Origin: Halicephalobus mephisto
Taxonomy: Eukaryota > Nematoda > Chromadorea > Rhabditida > Panagrolaimidae
Length of the DNA: 64,000 nt
Direction of reading: 5' to 3'
Assembly (NCBI GenBank): GCA_009193035.1
Contig: SWDT01000018.1
Location: 147,046 to 211,045 of the forward strand
A program made the translations under genes and the position numbers. Of this stretch, positions 50,801-61,636 are shown piece after piece (positions within the stretch are counted from its first letter, which is position 1; each line of letters begins with the position of its first letter). The notes beneath the pieces are model-generated. The model worked only from the letters and a program-made list of their open reading frames with translations, was not told the origin of the DNA and ran no database searches.

Positions 50801-53800
50801 GGTTGGAGTCTCTCTGTCTCTTTGATGAACACTTCTCGGGTCATTACTGATAACTTTATCGCCCCCTGACACTGAGTCACACTAGCTCCGAATTTCGATA
50901 TTACTTCAAATTTTCATTTTATGTGAATCGGAAATTAACTATTTTGGAGAAATTTTCAACGATTGTCTCATTATTAGACCCTCAGGCTTGTCCAAATATT
51001 TGTTCAAGATTCGGTTTTTATCAAAAAGACCTATATCAAAATAACAAGAGGGTCTTTGAATTTATTTTAGTTAAAATAAAACCAGAAGTAGTGGCCATGG
51101 AATGGAAGTATTATTTGTGAAAATTTAAATAAGTAAATTTATTTATTTATTACAGGGGATGGCTGCTCAGGACTATGCCAGTGCGGTTATGCCGACCTAT
51201 AATACAACTTTAAATTATCAAAATTACTACAATCCGGCTGCTTCTTCGCTTTACAATTATAGTTATACGAATCCACAGTATACTCCTAACATCTCCTCCA
51301 TTAGCGGGGTTTCTTCGATTTCTCCTTTGTCCATTCCTTCCTCTACCCCCAATGGACTCAATTCCGGGGGTTCAAGATCTCTCGTAAATGGCCACAGTCC
51401 GGCCTCGACGATCAACGCTGCCTCTGGCCATTCTTCCAGATCCAGAAGGAACGGAGACGACGGCGAAGTTGATCTAACTCAGGACGAAATGGAGAAAATT
51501 CGAAACAAAGGCAATTATGGAGCAGCAAAACCACCGTATTCTTACATTTCTTTAATTTCCATGGCTATTCAGAATTCTGAAACTAGACAGATGACCTTGA
51601 GTGAAATTTACAACTTTATTATGCAGTATTTCCCGTATTATAGAAATAACCAACAAAGGTCAGGACGCGGGCAAGTTTTAACATCTAGGGAGGAAATAAA
51701 AGAGACGATATATCAAACTCCAAAAAGGACGAGTTTGGATATTACTTTGAGTTTCCTGAAAAACTAAAGATAAGGATTAAAAGAAATCTTGCAGGAATCA
51801 ATTAACATTACTATTTATGTCGGGAGTCATCTGAGATTCGTTTTTATATAAATCAATCTTCTATATTATCAAAGTTGACAGTCAAAATTTAAAATTTCTG
51901 TATTAAAATATGATTTTTAAAATTTGGACTTTTTACATTAAAATAATATGATTTTTTTATTTCAAAAATCGTATCTAACTTGATATTTGGACTTTTCGAA
52001 TCAAAACAACCTTCAAATCGTGTCTTTGAACGAAAAATCCAAATTTTAAAAATCATATTTTAATACAGAAATTTTAAATTTCGACTGTCAACTTTGATAA
52101 TATAGAAGATTGATTTATATAAAAACGAATCTCAGATGACTCCCGACATAAATAGTAATGTTAATTGATTTTAAAAAGTAAAACTTCTTTTACATCAATA
52201 AAAATAAATTTTAATTTTATAAACTACTACAGTATAAAAATCTTTCGAAATTTTAACAGAAATTTAAATATTTTTTATTTTGTGGAGGAAGTTTTACTGT
52301 ATTTTTTCCGAAATTAAAATCGTTTAAAATAGAATCCATCATTTGTGGCAAAACTATAATCTGAATTTGAACAATTTTTAAGTTTTAACATGAACAATGG
52401 ACGCTTTTTTGAAATTTGAGAAAGTTTGAAAATTGCCGAATATTTTTCAAGGTTTGGAAACGGTACAAAAGACATCTTTTACTTCCTCTATTTTGAAAAT
52501 TTTTAAACATGTACTTATAAGTTTTGTTTTATTTTAATTTGACTATTTTAGATGGCAGAACAGCATCAGGCATTCTCTTAGCTTCAATGACTGTTTTGTC
52601 AAGGTTCCTCGGACCCCCGACAAACCCGGAAAAGGCAGTTTCTGGACCCTTCACCACCTTTGTGGAAACATGTTCGAAAATGGATGTTTCCTTCGTCGTC
52701 AGAAACGATTTAAACTTGCTGACAAACCTAACAAGAAGAAGAACAAAAATTCTTCTCGGGACCAGAATGGTTCCTTCGAAAACAAAGATGAATTCAAATC
52801 TGATTTTAAAAACTTTAAAAATGAAATCGTCGAGGATCCTCAACAACCCCTAGGAACCGCTATCGCTAGTCCTTCTGAAAACAACAAAACTCAACCAGAA
52901 CCTGCGACAGCTGATGCCAACAATCAACAACAATCTAGTCCTCAAAATGCTTCATTGTCCCAAAATGGGGTCCTTCAACAATCTCTTCAAGATCAAATTT
53001 TACAAACTCAACAACAACAGCAATTTTTGGCTACTTCATTGACGAGCTCTCCAGCAACAAGCCAGATTCAATCAACTTCTGTAATTAACTCTGTTGGACA
53101 AGTCTATTATCCTCCTTTCCAACTTTACAATGGAAATTCTGATTTCACCAACGCGGCCGCCGCTGCAGGATTGCCGAATCTGACGAATGGTCAATTCAGC
53201 ATCAGTCAGTTGGTAGAAAAACCTTTGAATTTGGATTATTCATACCTGTATGGACAACAGCAGAATGGTGTCCCTGATTACCAATCATATACTCTCTATA
53301 GGTAAGTTTTTGAAAATACCAAAGAAGGAAGGCAGTTTGATTAACTTATGTAAGAGGCAAAAGTCGCGGTAAGACCATAAACATATCTTAAAACAACTTT
53401 ATATACATTTTCTGGATCAAATTCATTGATAACAAGATTCTAAATAGAATTTCGTTCAATTTAAAACTACTTTTTGACTTTTGAAATTTTTTAATTCATT
53501 TTAAATTACACTTAATTTTTACAATTTAAATATCTTGGTCCTGAAACGACTTTTATTATTAATCAACTTTTTTACTGGAATTTTTTAATTTAAATTAATT
53601 TAAACGATTTTTCAGTTCTTCAAACCCGAATAGTGCTGCCAACCTCTAATTCCGTCAACTCATCCATTAAGATGATCTTCAACCAAAAATCGAAAGGAAT
53701 CAGTCAGTATCTCCACTATCTCACCATTTCCGACAGCTCTTCGTGCTCTACATAATAGCCAATATTGCTTTCATTCAATTTCCATTTTATAAAACCAAAG

Positions 53801-55700
53801 TTTTCGGGTTTTATAATTTCTTTTAGAAATTTTTTGCCTTATGCTTTGTGCAATTTTGTTTTGCTCTCTTCCAAAGCTCTTGTATTATTCAATTTTCTCC
53901 AAAAATTTCTTGTTTGGAGGACCCGAGAATCGAAATCGATGTATGGACACATATCAGAAGACCACAATTTTTCTCCAATCTTCAAACTATTGTTTGAATA
54001 AGCTTTACCTATGTGTTCATTTTTTAATTTTTTCCAATAAAATAGTATTTTGTGAATTTTTTATTTCAAAAGAGATGATCGATATCTTATTGAAAGTGTT
54101 ATTTGCGACGAAAAGTTGTCTCGCCACGAATACAACTTTCCAGTCGAGACAAAACTGGAATTTTTTTCATTTTTCGGGACTTTCCAAAAGCATTTCGTAG
54201 ATTCTGGAGGATTCCAAAACTATATAACGCTCCGTAATCTTATTCAAACACCATAATCCAGGAAATTTCCCGAGGAAAACTGCTTTGATAATCTACTAAA
54301 AAGACGATTTTCCTTAAGAGGTGTTTCAAAATCAATCAATAAATTCCAATTATTGATTGCTTCTGATATTGTTTAACTATCAAACAAACTTTAAAATCTA
54401 AACAAATATAAATAACAAACAAAAGCAGAATCAAAGTAAACTGAATCATGATGACGACCTTGGCAAGCCGAGCTTCCAAGTAGCCAAACATTTGCCTGCC
54501 GTAGTTTACTTTTTGAGGTTGTATTTACTTGTTACACAATAGCGAGATCTGTATAAATAGAAGAAGGAGAGGAGAAATGGGCAGTTTGGAGATGAAGGTG
54601 GTTGGTGTTAGGAAGCTGAATGTAGACGGCTTCTGGAATACGGATTGGAATCCACTATCAAGAAAACTCTAATTGTCCCGTTGATCTGTACATGGCAGCG
54701 GATACAAGACGTCAGATATGCTTCTTCTAAGTTACTATCCTTGCGGTTTCTATCTCAATTAACACTGTTTTAGATAGTGATTGAAATCATCTTAAAATAG
54801 TCGATTAGTCGTAATCCAATGGTTTTTACTACTAGTCAATCTTATTTGGATGTGTCTAAGAATGCTCGAAAATTATCTTTATCATCACTATTTAAGCTGA
54901 TTGATAGCACTAATTGATATTGGTAGGATAGTATTCATAAATGTATATAAATTGTCCTTTCTAGTCATTATCCTGGTGATATCTATAGTTAGTTGATATG
55001 GTCAGGATAATCATCAGAATAGACTATTATTATTCATTTTTAGACACTATCCTAAGATTTATTTTGGCAGAAATTGTTAAAATAGTGATTTAGAAACACA
55101 ATTTTTGAATAACAATCACTCTAGATAATTTCTATCACTAGTTGATATAGCTTCGGATAACGGCTAGATAGACTTTTTGACAAATCCCAGTCACTATTCA
55201 TATAATTTTCATGAAAAATGATCATTTAAAGGTCTTCCTCATCGAGAACATTCTCGAATGTTGTTTTCTTAACAGATAATGGTGGAGGCTATCCTGCAGT
55301 CGTCTTTCTGAATCATTGCTTTTACAATTCCTATATATTCGTAATAAAACCCACTCCTTTCTGATTCCCTCAAACTCTTCCCTTGCCGACGTCCCAGCTG
55401 TTCAAATCCTCTATTCCATCCACAACCAGTCCACCGATCAGCCTCAAGTGTCGCAGATGTTTGTCCGAGAGTGACAGGAAGCTTCCAGTACTGTACCTGC
55501 CATTTGTGCTTTCTCCCGCAGAAACGAGGTAAGCTTGCGCTCTGATGCGAAACGTTGAGTAAACAAAGCCAGCCTTGAGTTTTGCCTTTTTTCCTATGCC
55601 TCGATTTCGGCGACACCCAAGCGTTGAATCGATTCTCGTGTTGACAACTGAGACCAATATTCGTTCCGTTTTGCAAAAATTTGGAATTTGAGGGAACGGC
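47892..55700 (-). CDS. Candidate gene threaded through pha-4: 5' exons
   Basis: Minus-strand blocks chain in phase: about 55700-55376 (open, ends ...SWDVGKGR before GTTTGA, phase 0), 54632-54529 (CCAG acceptor, GTAAAT donor, phases 0 and 2), 50323-50094 (TTTTTTCAG acceptor, GTAAAA donor, phases 2 and 1) and 47966-47892 (TTCTGCAG acceptor, GTCGG donor, phases 1 and 1). Translations are rich in C-ending codons (for example [19 protein letters not shown] and [20 protein letters not shown]). pha-4 coding exons on the other strand lie inside the resulting introns. The 5' end is not defined, the first block is open in two frames, and the family is unknown. Coding status is inference. Confidence 0.35.
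48123..53649 (+). CDS. pha-4: FoxA forkhead transcription factor (PHA-4 orthologue)
   Basis: Exons 48123-48320, 51156-51658, 52552-53301 and 53616-53649 (TAA) are phase-consistent (495 codons including stop). The forkhead domain starts [20 protein letters not shown] and is split by a phase-2 intron exactly before the recognition helix ([15 protein letters not shown]). It continues [14 protein letters not shown] to [10 protein letters not shown]. These are FoxA-specific residues. After it come a basic KKKNK patch, a Gln/Asn-rich region and a FoxA-like conserved region (FSISQL) before the C-terminus. FoxA factors specify pharynx and gut in worms by opening chromatin. The first exon listed is open from its acceptor, so a further 5' exon with the start codon is missing. 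The first in-frame ATG in it is at about 48225 (MNLGTATM). Confidence 0.9.
51796..52170. repeat. Near-perfect 132-bp inverted repeat in the forkhead intron
   Basis: The left arm 51796-51927 (starts AATCAATTAACATTACTATT) is mirrored by the right arm 52039-52170 (ends AATAGTAATGTTAATTGATT). The spacer is 111 bp. Arm identity is very high by eye, implying a recent fold-back element or a maintained hairpin. It occupies most of the first half of the 0.9-kb intron that splits the DNA-binding domain. Confidence 0.85.
53650..54520 (+). other. 3' flank of pha-4
   Basis: This should contain the 3' UTR; AATAAA near 54036 is a plausible poly(A) signal. Open frames at 53765-54200 are hydrophobic by AT composition and are not called. 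Confidence 0.4.
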
Positions 55701-55739
55701 AAAAGAATTATAAATTTTTCACTATACTTGAGACAACTG

Positions 55740-57740
55740 AAAACATGAAAGCAAAATCCTTGTTTGGTATCGATGAATATTTCAAAATGGATAAATTATC
55801 TCTTTCAATGCTGTTAGAAGTACTCGAATTTCGTAGTTTTCAAGATTATATTTCTAATCTTGGAAATCCTTTAACTTTATATTGATTTTAAACATGGTTA
55901 CAAAGCCTTATATAATCTTTACACTATTAAAATCGAGTTAATTATTGTGTTTGAATATGTATATTTATGCATATTGCTGCAGTGCATACTTTTTTGCTTT
56001 TGCTGAACAGTTCCTCAAAGGAAATGTCAGCACATACAGTATTGAAAGTAGGTTTCCAATTTTTATGTATTTTTGAAATTGAATATTGCTATTCACAACA
56101 GGACCTCCTGTGGAGTGTTCTTGGACTTGTTTCATCTGTGTTGGTTTGTGAACTGCTGTGAAGTCATCTTACTTTTAAGCTTTGAGGTACTCCTAATTCT
56201 TTACAGTTGATTCCTGATTTTCTTGTTTGTCGACGAACTCATTACACTTCTTATGGTATAAACATTACAAATTTATAAAGATGGATTGAATTTTATGAAG
56301 AAAAACGCAATTGTTTGGTTGCACTTTTGTGAAATTGACAGTAAATGAACATAAAAATATTGATAATCATCTTTACAGTTAACGAAGATGATTGCATTAG
56401 ATGTGTTGAAAAAACAGACTTGGTTGTTTAACTTTGACCTTACTGCAAACAACGGTTTGACTTGATTCAAACACAGCAAATCTACTATTTTAAAAAGCTT
56501 TTTTAAACGAAGTTTGCATTTTCGTTTTTTATCGGATATAAAAAAGAACAAATAAATATTCAGAATATATTGAAAATTCCGATATAAAAATAAAGCCAAC
56601 CTCTATATCCAGGCCAGAATCAGTAATTTCATCGATTTTTCGAAGAATGAATATCGCCTTATTCATATACAAGACCATATAAATATGGTTTCATTTAGAA
56701 TCATAAAAGTGTTTTTTAACTTTTTTGAATGAAATCTATGGTCATATATTTTTGTAAATCTATCAACTGATATTTATTCTATAATTAAATCCAGTTTGAC
56801 CATCGTCGGAAAATATTTCAGATTACTATTGACATCATAATTGGCAGATTCTAGATATATTTTCATTGATTTCAGAATTAATTTATCTTGATCGGTACAG
56901 TAAAAAAATAATACATATTTAGATTAACTTGTTTCTGATTTTATATATTTGAAAACCAAAATTTCCTCCATACACACAAAAAACGGTACATAATATAATA
57001 TATATGGGTAAATTAAAACATTTCTAATGTATTAGATACATTACATTCAATATAGTGATATATTAAATTGACATCGGTGCTGTTATGTCTTTATTGAGAA
57101 TAGAGACAAATATAATATAAAACAATATTAACAAAATAAGTGCAATACCCAGGAATCCCCATCTAACATCAAGTGTCCATTTTTATACTTCTCAATAGAA
57201 AGGGAGAAGACCATTTAACCTTGGATATTCTGAATATCTCCAGTCGTGGAGACTACGCAACTACAACAGGCATATTTTATTTAATGTACCGATGCATTAA
57301 AACGGGTCTAATATATCAGATACATTACATTCAATGTACCGATGCATTACGTTGATATCAGTGCATTGTATATACTGTATTGATACATTGAATATAAAAT
57401 ATCTGGTACATTATAACCACTTTAATATACTCTTTTTGTGTGTAATATAGAATAGTCCATATGTTTAGAGATTATCAGATACTCAAGTTTTTGGTATTTT
57501 AAATCGAAAAATATTTTAGATTTAAAAAAATTGTGGAAATCTTCCGATAAAATTATGTTACATCATCAGATCTATTCTTTTTTATTTTTAATTGCAATGG
57601 CTGATGATCGCTTGTATTCTTAGAGAGAACAACAGACACTTTGTCGTTTTGTCGAAAACATACTTGATAATCAAATCTCGATTACGTTTAAGAACATTCT
57701 CAACTGAATTGCTAAAAAATACAACTTTATTATTTCTACC
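55740..57740. other. Gene-poor interval
   Basis: Open frames here are short and AT-driven (for example 46 codons from 55745). The only defined structure is the TIR element at 56971-57444. Confidence 0.4.
56971..57444. mobile_element. AT-rich TIR element, long or nested copy
   Basis: The outer ends are TACACACAAAAAAC and ...CTCTTTTTGTGTGTA. The interior has several GATACATTACATTCAATGTA blocks in both orientations and a non-repeat centre (57080-57265). It may be two family members with an insertion between them. Confidence 0.5.
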
Positions 57741-58685
57741 ATGAATCAAGAAAATGGGGAAACTTTCATCAGATTCCATCTAGCAAAACTGCCGAAGAAA
57801 ATACCTCGATATAATTCTCAAATATTTACAACAGAAATCAACTCCGAAATTTTGAAGATCTCATTTCTCTCTCTCGATAATCTTCTTCAACGCCAATTTT
57901 ACAAATTCTGTTCCCCCGTTCTTCTCCGAGAACTCTTCCTCGTTTCTAAAGTTATGAAAGAAATCAAATGTCCTCCAGCTTATGTTTCCTGCGATACGGT
58001 GATTTACACCGATTCTGCTCCATGTTTTGGTCATTCGGGTAAGTTTGCCCTTGATCAATATGTTATTTTTAAATTCGAAATTTCAGAAAAACCAAATCCA
58101 TCTGTCGTCATAGAAATCAGACGTGAAATAGAACTCCTAAACATCAATTCAGGAGATATTTCCGAACATTTTCCGTACTGTATATTCCATCACAAGGAAG
58201 TAGATATATCAAATAGCACTCTTAATCCAGACGAATTCAAAGTTATTTTTAATCCAAACATCACTCACTTCGATTACGAAATGAACAAAGCTCCAGATGA
58301 TTTCAATCTGGCAAGTATTCTTGAACGAATGCCTTATTTGGAGACTTTGAACTTCGACGTCAACTTTGAAGTCCCGAATCTAGTTTCCACGCTCTTCAAT
58401 TGGGAGCAAAAATCGAAATTAAAAAAGTTATTTCTGCATTGTCCTTCCATTGATAATCTCCTCCAGAATCCAGAATTGATAATCAAGTTCATGAAACGTC
58501 AAAAAAGCGACTTCATAATGGAGCTAGATTACCCGGACGTTAGTGGTTTGAAGACCAACAAAAAGTTTCAGAATTACTTTTATAAAATAAAAACTTTTTC
58601 GAGCAAAGGTAGAATTCTAATAATAGGCAATCTTTTGAGGAATTCTCCTGCAATACGGTATTTCAAAATAAAAAAGAATTTATAA
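57741..58685 (+). CDS. Unassigned nematode family protein, 298 or 314 aa
   Basis: An ATG-led frame with one likely 48-nt intron (58039-58086, GTAAGT...TTTCAG) whose length is a multiple of three and which is itself open. Splicing gives ...CFGHSEKPNP..., retention adds 16 residues. The segment LSLDNLLQRQFYKFCSPVLL...LVSKVMKEI looks F-box-like. The second half (LERMPYLETLNF, LFNWEQKSKLKKLFLH) recalls the FTH/DUF38 or LRR-like part of nematode F-box proteins. That assignment is tentative. A related but damaged copy lies at 61637-62541 on the other strand, beyond the P450. Confidence 0.6.
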   Translation: MNQENGETFIRFHLAKLPKKIPRYNSQIFTTEINSEILKISFLSLDNLLQRQFYKFCSPVLLRELFLVSKVMKEIKCPPAYVSCDTVIYTDSAPCFGHSGKFALDQYVIFKFEISEKPNPSVVIEIRREIELLNINSGDISEHFPYCIFHHKEVDISNSTLNPDEFKVIFNPNITHFDYEMNKAPDDFNLASILERMPYLETLNFDVNFEVPNLVSTLFNWEQKSKLKKLFLHCPSIDNLLQNPELIIKFMKRQKSDFIMELDYPDVSGLKTNKKFQNYFYKIKTFSSKGRILIIGNLLRNSPAIRYFKIKKNL

Positions 58686-59417
58686 ATAAGTTATTTTTTC
58701 ATTCAGATAAGCAATTGTTAATATTTTATTAAATTTATTTATGTTTTTTCTTAGATAATATAAATACCACGAAAATCTGAAAATAATCATAAAAGTGATA
58801 ATTTTATTTAAAATCAAAAAAATTCTAGATTAATTAAGATCAATAAAATTAATGAAACATTTTTATGTTATTTGATATACTTTAATTAGATTGAATTTCG
58901 ATAACTAAAAAAAGTAAAAAACAATAATAAAAAAAATAACAAATTTAAAACAAACAAAAATAAATCGAATTAAAATTTAAAAAATTCTTCTTGTCGAAGA
59001 TACCTGGCGTGGAAAAAATTATTTAAATTAATATTATTTATAATTACTAATTTAGCAGAAATGTATCAAAAAAATTAATAATCAAAAAGTTTTTCAAATA
59101 AAATAATCATCTATAATATTTCAATTTTAAACATAGTTTTTTATCTTCATAAATAACAAATTGGATGGATTTTCTAAATCCCCTTAGTTTCTGAAAACAT
59201 CCTATTTAAACTTTTTTGTATTTCATCGTTATTTTAATCGATTCTAAATTATTTAACAACCAATATACGTCGAAATTTTTAAATTTTTTAATTTAATTTT
59301 CAACGACTACAAATTTCCGACACAATTAAGTGTATCTTTTGTGTTCTTTCTCTGAGTCAGGTCTTGAATTCCCTTCTCACTGAATATAACTATAGTTTGT
59401 AGTCGGGCCTTTTTTCT
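58686..59417. other. AT-rich intergenic region upstream of the P450
   Basis: A/T-rich, with AAATAA and TTAATT runs; no gene or repeat unit recognised. Confidence 0.5.
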
Positions 59418-59427
59418 CTATAAATAC
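59418..59427 (+). promoter_or_regulatory. TATA box of the P450 gene
   Basis: CTATAAATAC lies about 40 bp before the ATG at 59458, preceded by GGGCC. This is the position expected for a TATA-type promoter with a very short 5' UTR. Confidence 0.55.
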
Positions 59428-59457
59428 CTGCATCTCTGGTCTCGATAAGTTCCAAAC

Positions 59458-61462
59458 ATGTTTTTCCTCCTTTCGTTTGCTTTACTTTCAATTTACTTAT
59501 TTCATAACTTTTACTGGAAAACAAAAGTATCCACCAGGTAAATTTTAATCAATATTTAAAAAGTTTAAAATTATTTTATTTTTCAGGACCGACTCCTCTG
59601 CCCCTCGTAGGGAACTTGATAACTATAGTCAACAATCTCCCAGGTTACGGTGCTTTCGAGGCTTGGAAGAAGTCGTACGGACCAGTTTACACCTACTGGC
59701 TAGCCACTAATCCAATCGTGGCAATCAGCGACTTCAAACTGATTCAGGAGACCTTCGTCAAAGACGGTGAAGCGTACGCCGGCAGAGGAGCGAAAGGAGC
59801 TATTCCGACCTTGATCCGAGGAGGGGACTACGGAGTTGTCTTCACAGACGGCAGCTCCTGGAGGGACCAACGGAGGTTCGCCATGACTGTTCTCAAAAAC
59901 TTGGGCATGGGAAGGAACATCATAGAGGAGAAGGTAGGTGTATTTCACGAATACAAATTCCCGTTAGTCCAACATCCCTCGGATTACACACCCAGTCCAA
60001 TGGCGCAGCTCCCAGCACGAAAAATCAAGAGTTCCTATAAACGGCAGAATGATGTCAACTGTCCATTTAAAATCAGTTCAAACTCGAGTGCGAAATCGAG
60101 TGTTCTGGAAAATCGATAATTTCGTTTTAAAAAAAACTGCAAAAAAGTAGCAGCACTCGAGATTCCCAGGACGTCTCCGATCCAAGTACTAATCGAGCCC
60201 TATCGTGCTTAACTTGCCAGATCGGACGGGATGGCGTGTGTTCACAATGGTTTGACCGCTACCGGCAGTCGACGAACAGGCGGGGACCACTATTCCTGTC
60301 TGGTGCTCCCAGCCAGACAACCACTGCACGCAGTTTTCCCTCCCATTCCGTCGGTTGCTTTTGGACGAAATCAAACTATTTCTTGGACTGATTGAACTTT
60401 CAGATCCTCCTGGAGTACGACCAACTCCACGATGACCTGCTTACCGAGCTCGGATCTTCTGCTGAAGCGGAGATGAACATCGCTCACCACATCGAAGTCA
60501 CTGTGGCCAGTGTCATCAACCAGCTGCTCTTCGGGTTCGCCTATCACGAGAAGACCCAGCGGGAGGAATTCTCCAAGCTTAAGGACGTGCTCTCCGACCA
60601 CATGACTAGAGCCATTGACCCGCTGATCTTCATGGTGGCCCAGATGCCGTTCTTGAAAAACATCCCTCCCTTCAGGTCTGCCTTTTCCTCGTTCCTGCAG
60701 GGCTACCTAACCATTACCGACTATTGCAACGAGCAGATCCAGAAGCACAAGGAGAAGCTCTCCGAGTCCGACGAACCCAGGGATTTCATCGAGGCCTACC
60801 TGCTGGAAATGGTCAAAAGCAGAAACCCCGACTTCACGGAAATCCAGCTCCTGAACGTCATCTACGACATCTGGATAGCCGGCCAAGAAACTACTGCCAA
60901 CACCCTAATTTTCGCCGTGCTGTATTGTCTGCACAACCCAGAGAAACAGAGACTCGTCCAGAAGGAACTGGACACTGTGATAGGCTCGAGGAGGAGGATC
61001 ACGTCGGCCGACAGACATTCTCTGCCGTACCTCAGTGCCTTCATCAACGAGACCCAGAGAATGGTCAACCTCCTGCCCCAGAACCTGATCCACAGGACGA
61101 CCAAGGAGGTGACTGTCAACGGCTACCGTATACCCGAAGGGACCGATATCCTTCCGCAGATCTCCACCGTACTTTACGATGCGGAAATCTTCCCGAACCC
61201 TATGGAATTCAGACCGGAGAGGTTCTTGGACGCCGAGGGGAATCTGAAGAGGGTGGAGGAACTGATCCCCTTCTCCGTGGGGAAACGACAGTGTTTAGGA
61301 GAATCTCTGGCCAGAAACGAGCTCTACTTGCTTGCAGCCAACTTGTTCAACAACTTCGAAGTTCTGCCTGTGGACGAGGGGCATCTGCCCAGTCTGAACA
61401 AGAAACACGGAGTCACCATCCAGCCCGAGAAGTTCACCTGCATTGTCAGGAAGAAGCTCTAG
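59458..61462 (+). CDS. Cytochrome P450, CYP33-like (about 494 aa), frameshift in exon 1
   Basis: Exons 59458-59537, 59587-59933 and 60404-61462 (TAG). N-terminal membrane anchor MFFLLSFALLSIYLFHNFYW; then PTPLPLVGN, the helix-C WRDQRRF motif, I-helix AGQETT, K-helix ETQR, RPERF, and the haem loop PFSVGKRQCLGESLAR with the Cys thiolate. Substrate unknown. Likely ER-anchored xenobiotic or fatty-acid oxidation. Exon 1 ends in phase 2 in the ATG frame, but exon 2 needs phase 1. Dropping the G at 59527 would restore the family's Tyr-Pro-Pro-Gly hinge. So the allele is frameshifted, or the base is an error. Exon 3 is far more GC-rich than the window. Intron 2 holds a 5S rRNA gene on the opposite strand. 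Confidence 0.85.
60147..60263 (-). rRNA. 5S rRNA gene in P450 intron 2
   Basis: Minus strand, 117 nt. It contains the universal core CGCCATCCCGTCCGATCTGG, AAGTTAAGC and TTAGTACTTGGATCGGAGAC. Helix I is closed by GTAGC at the 5' end pairing with GCTAC at the 3' end. These differ from the C. elegans helix I but preserve pairing, which argues for function. The RNA ends in TTTTTT (terminator). It stands alone, not in a 5S/SL1 tandem array. Confidence 0.9.
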
Positions 61463-61636
61463 CTTTAATCACATCGGAACTTGAATTCCAAGCACTTACG
61501 ACCGTTGTGAGGTGATAGTCACTCTATTTCAAAAATAGTGTTTAAGTTGCGAAACAGTCACTCATAAACTTATACTTAGCTATCCTATCGACGACACACG
61601 AGTTCTCTTATCTTTGGTCCATAGATTGGGGAAGTT

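Noticed and set aside
52524..52853. A 109-codon plus-strand frame starting upstream of the forkhead exon
   Set aside because: It is out of phase with the forkhead reading, which is fixed by the conserved [11 protein letters not shown] motif.
60724..61515. A second 263-codon frame overlapping P450 exon 3
   Set aside because: It is a +1 shadow of a GC-rich, strongly codon-biased P450 exon; the P450 frame carries all family motifs.
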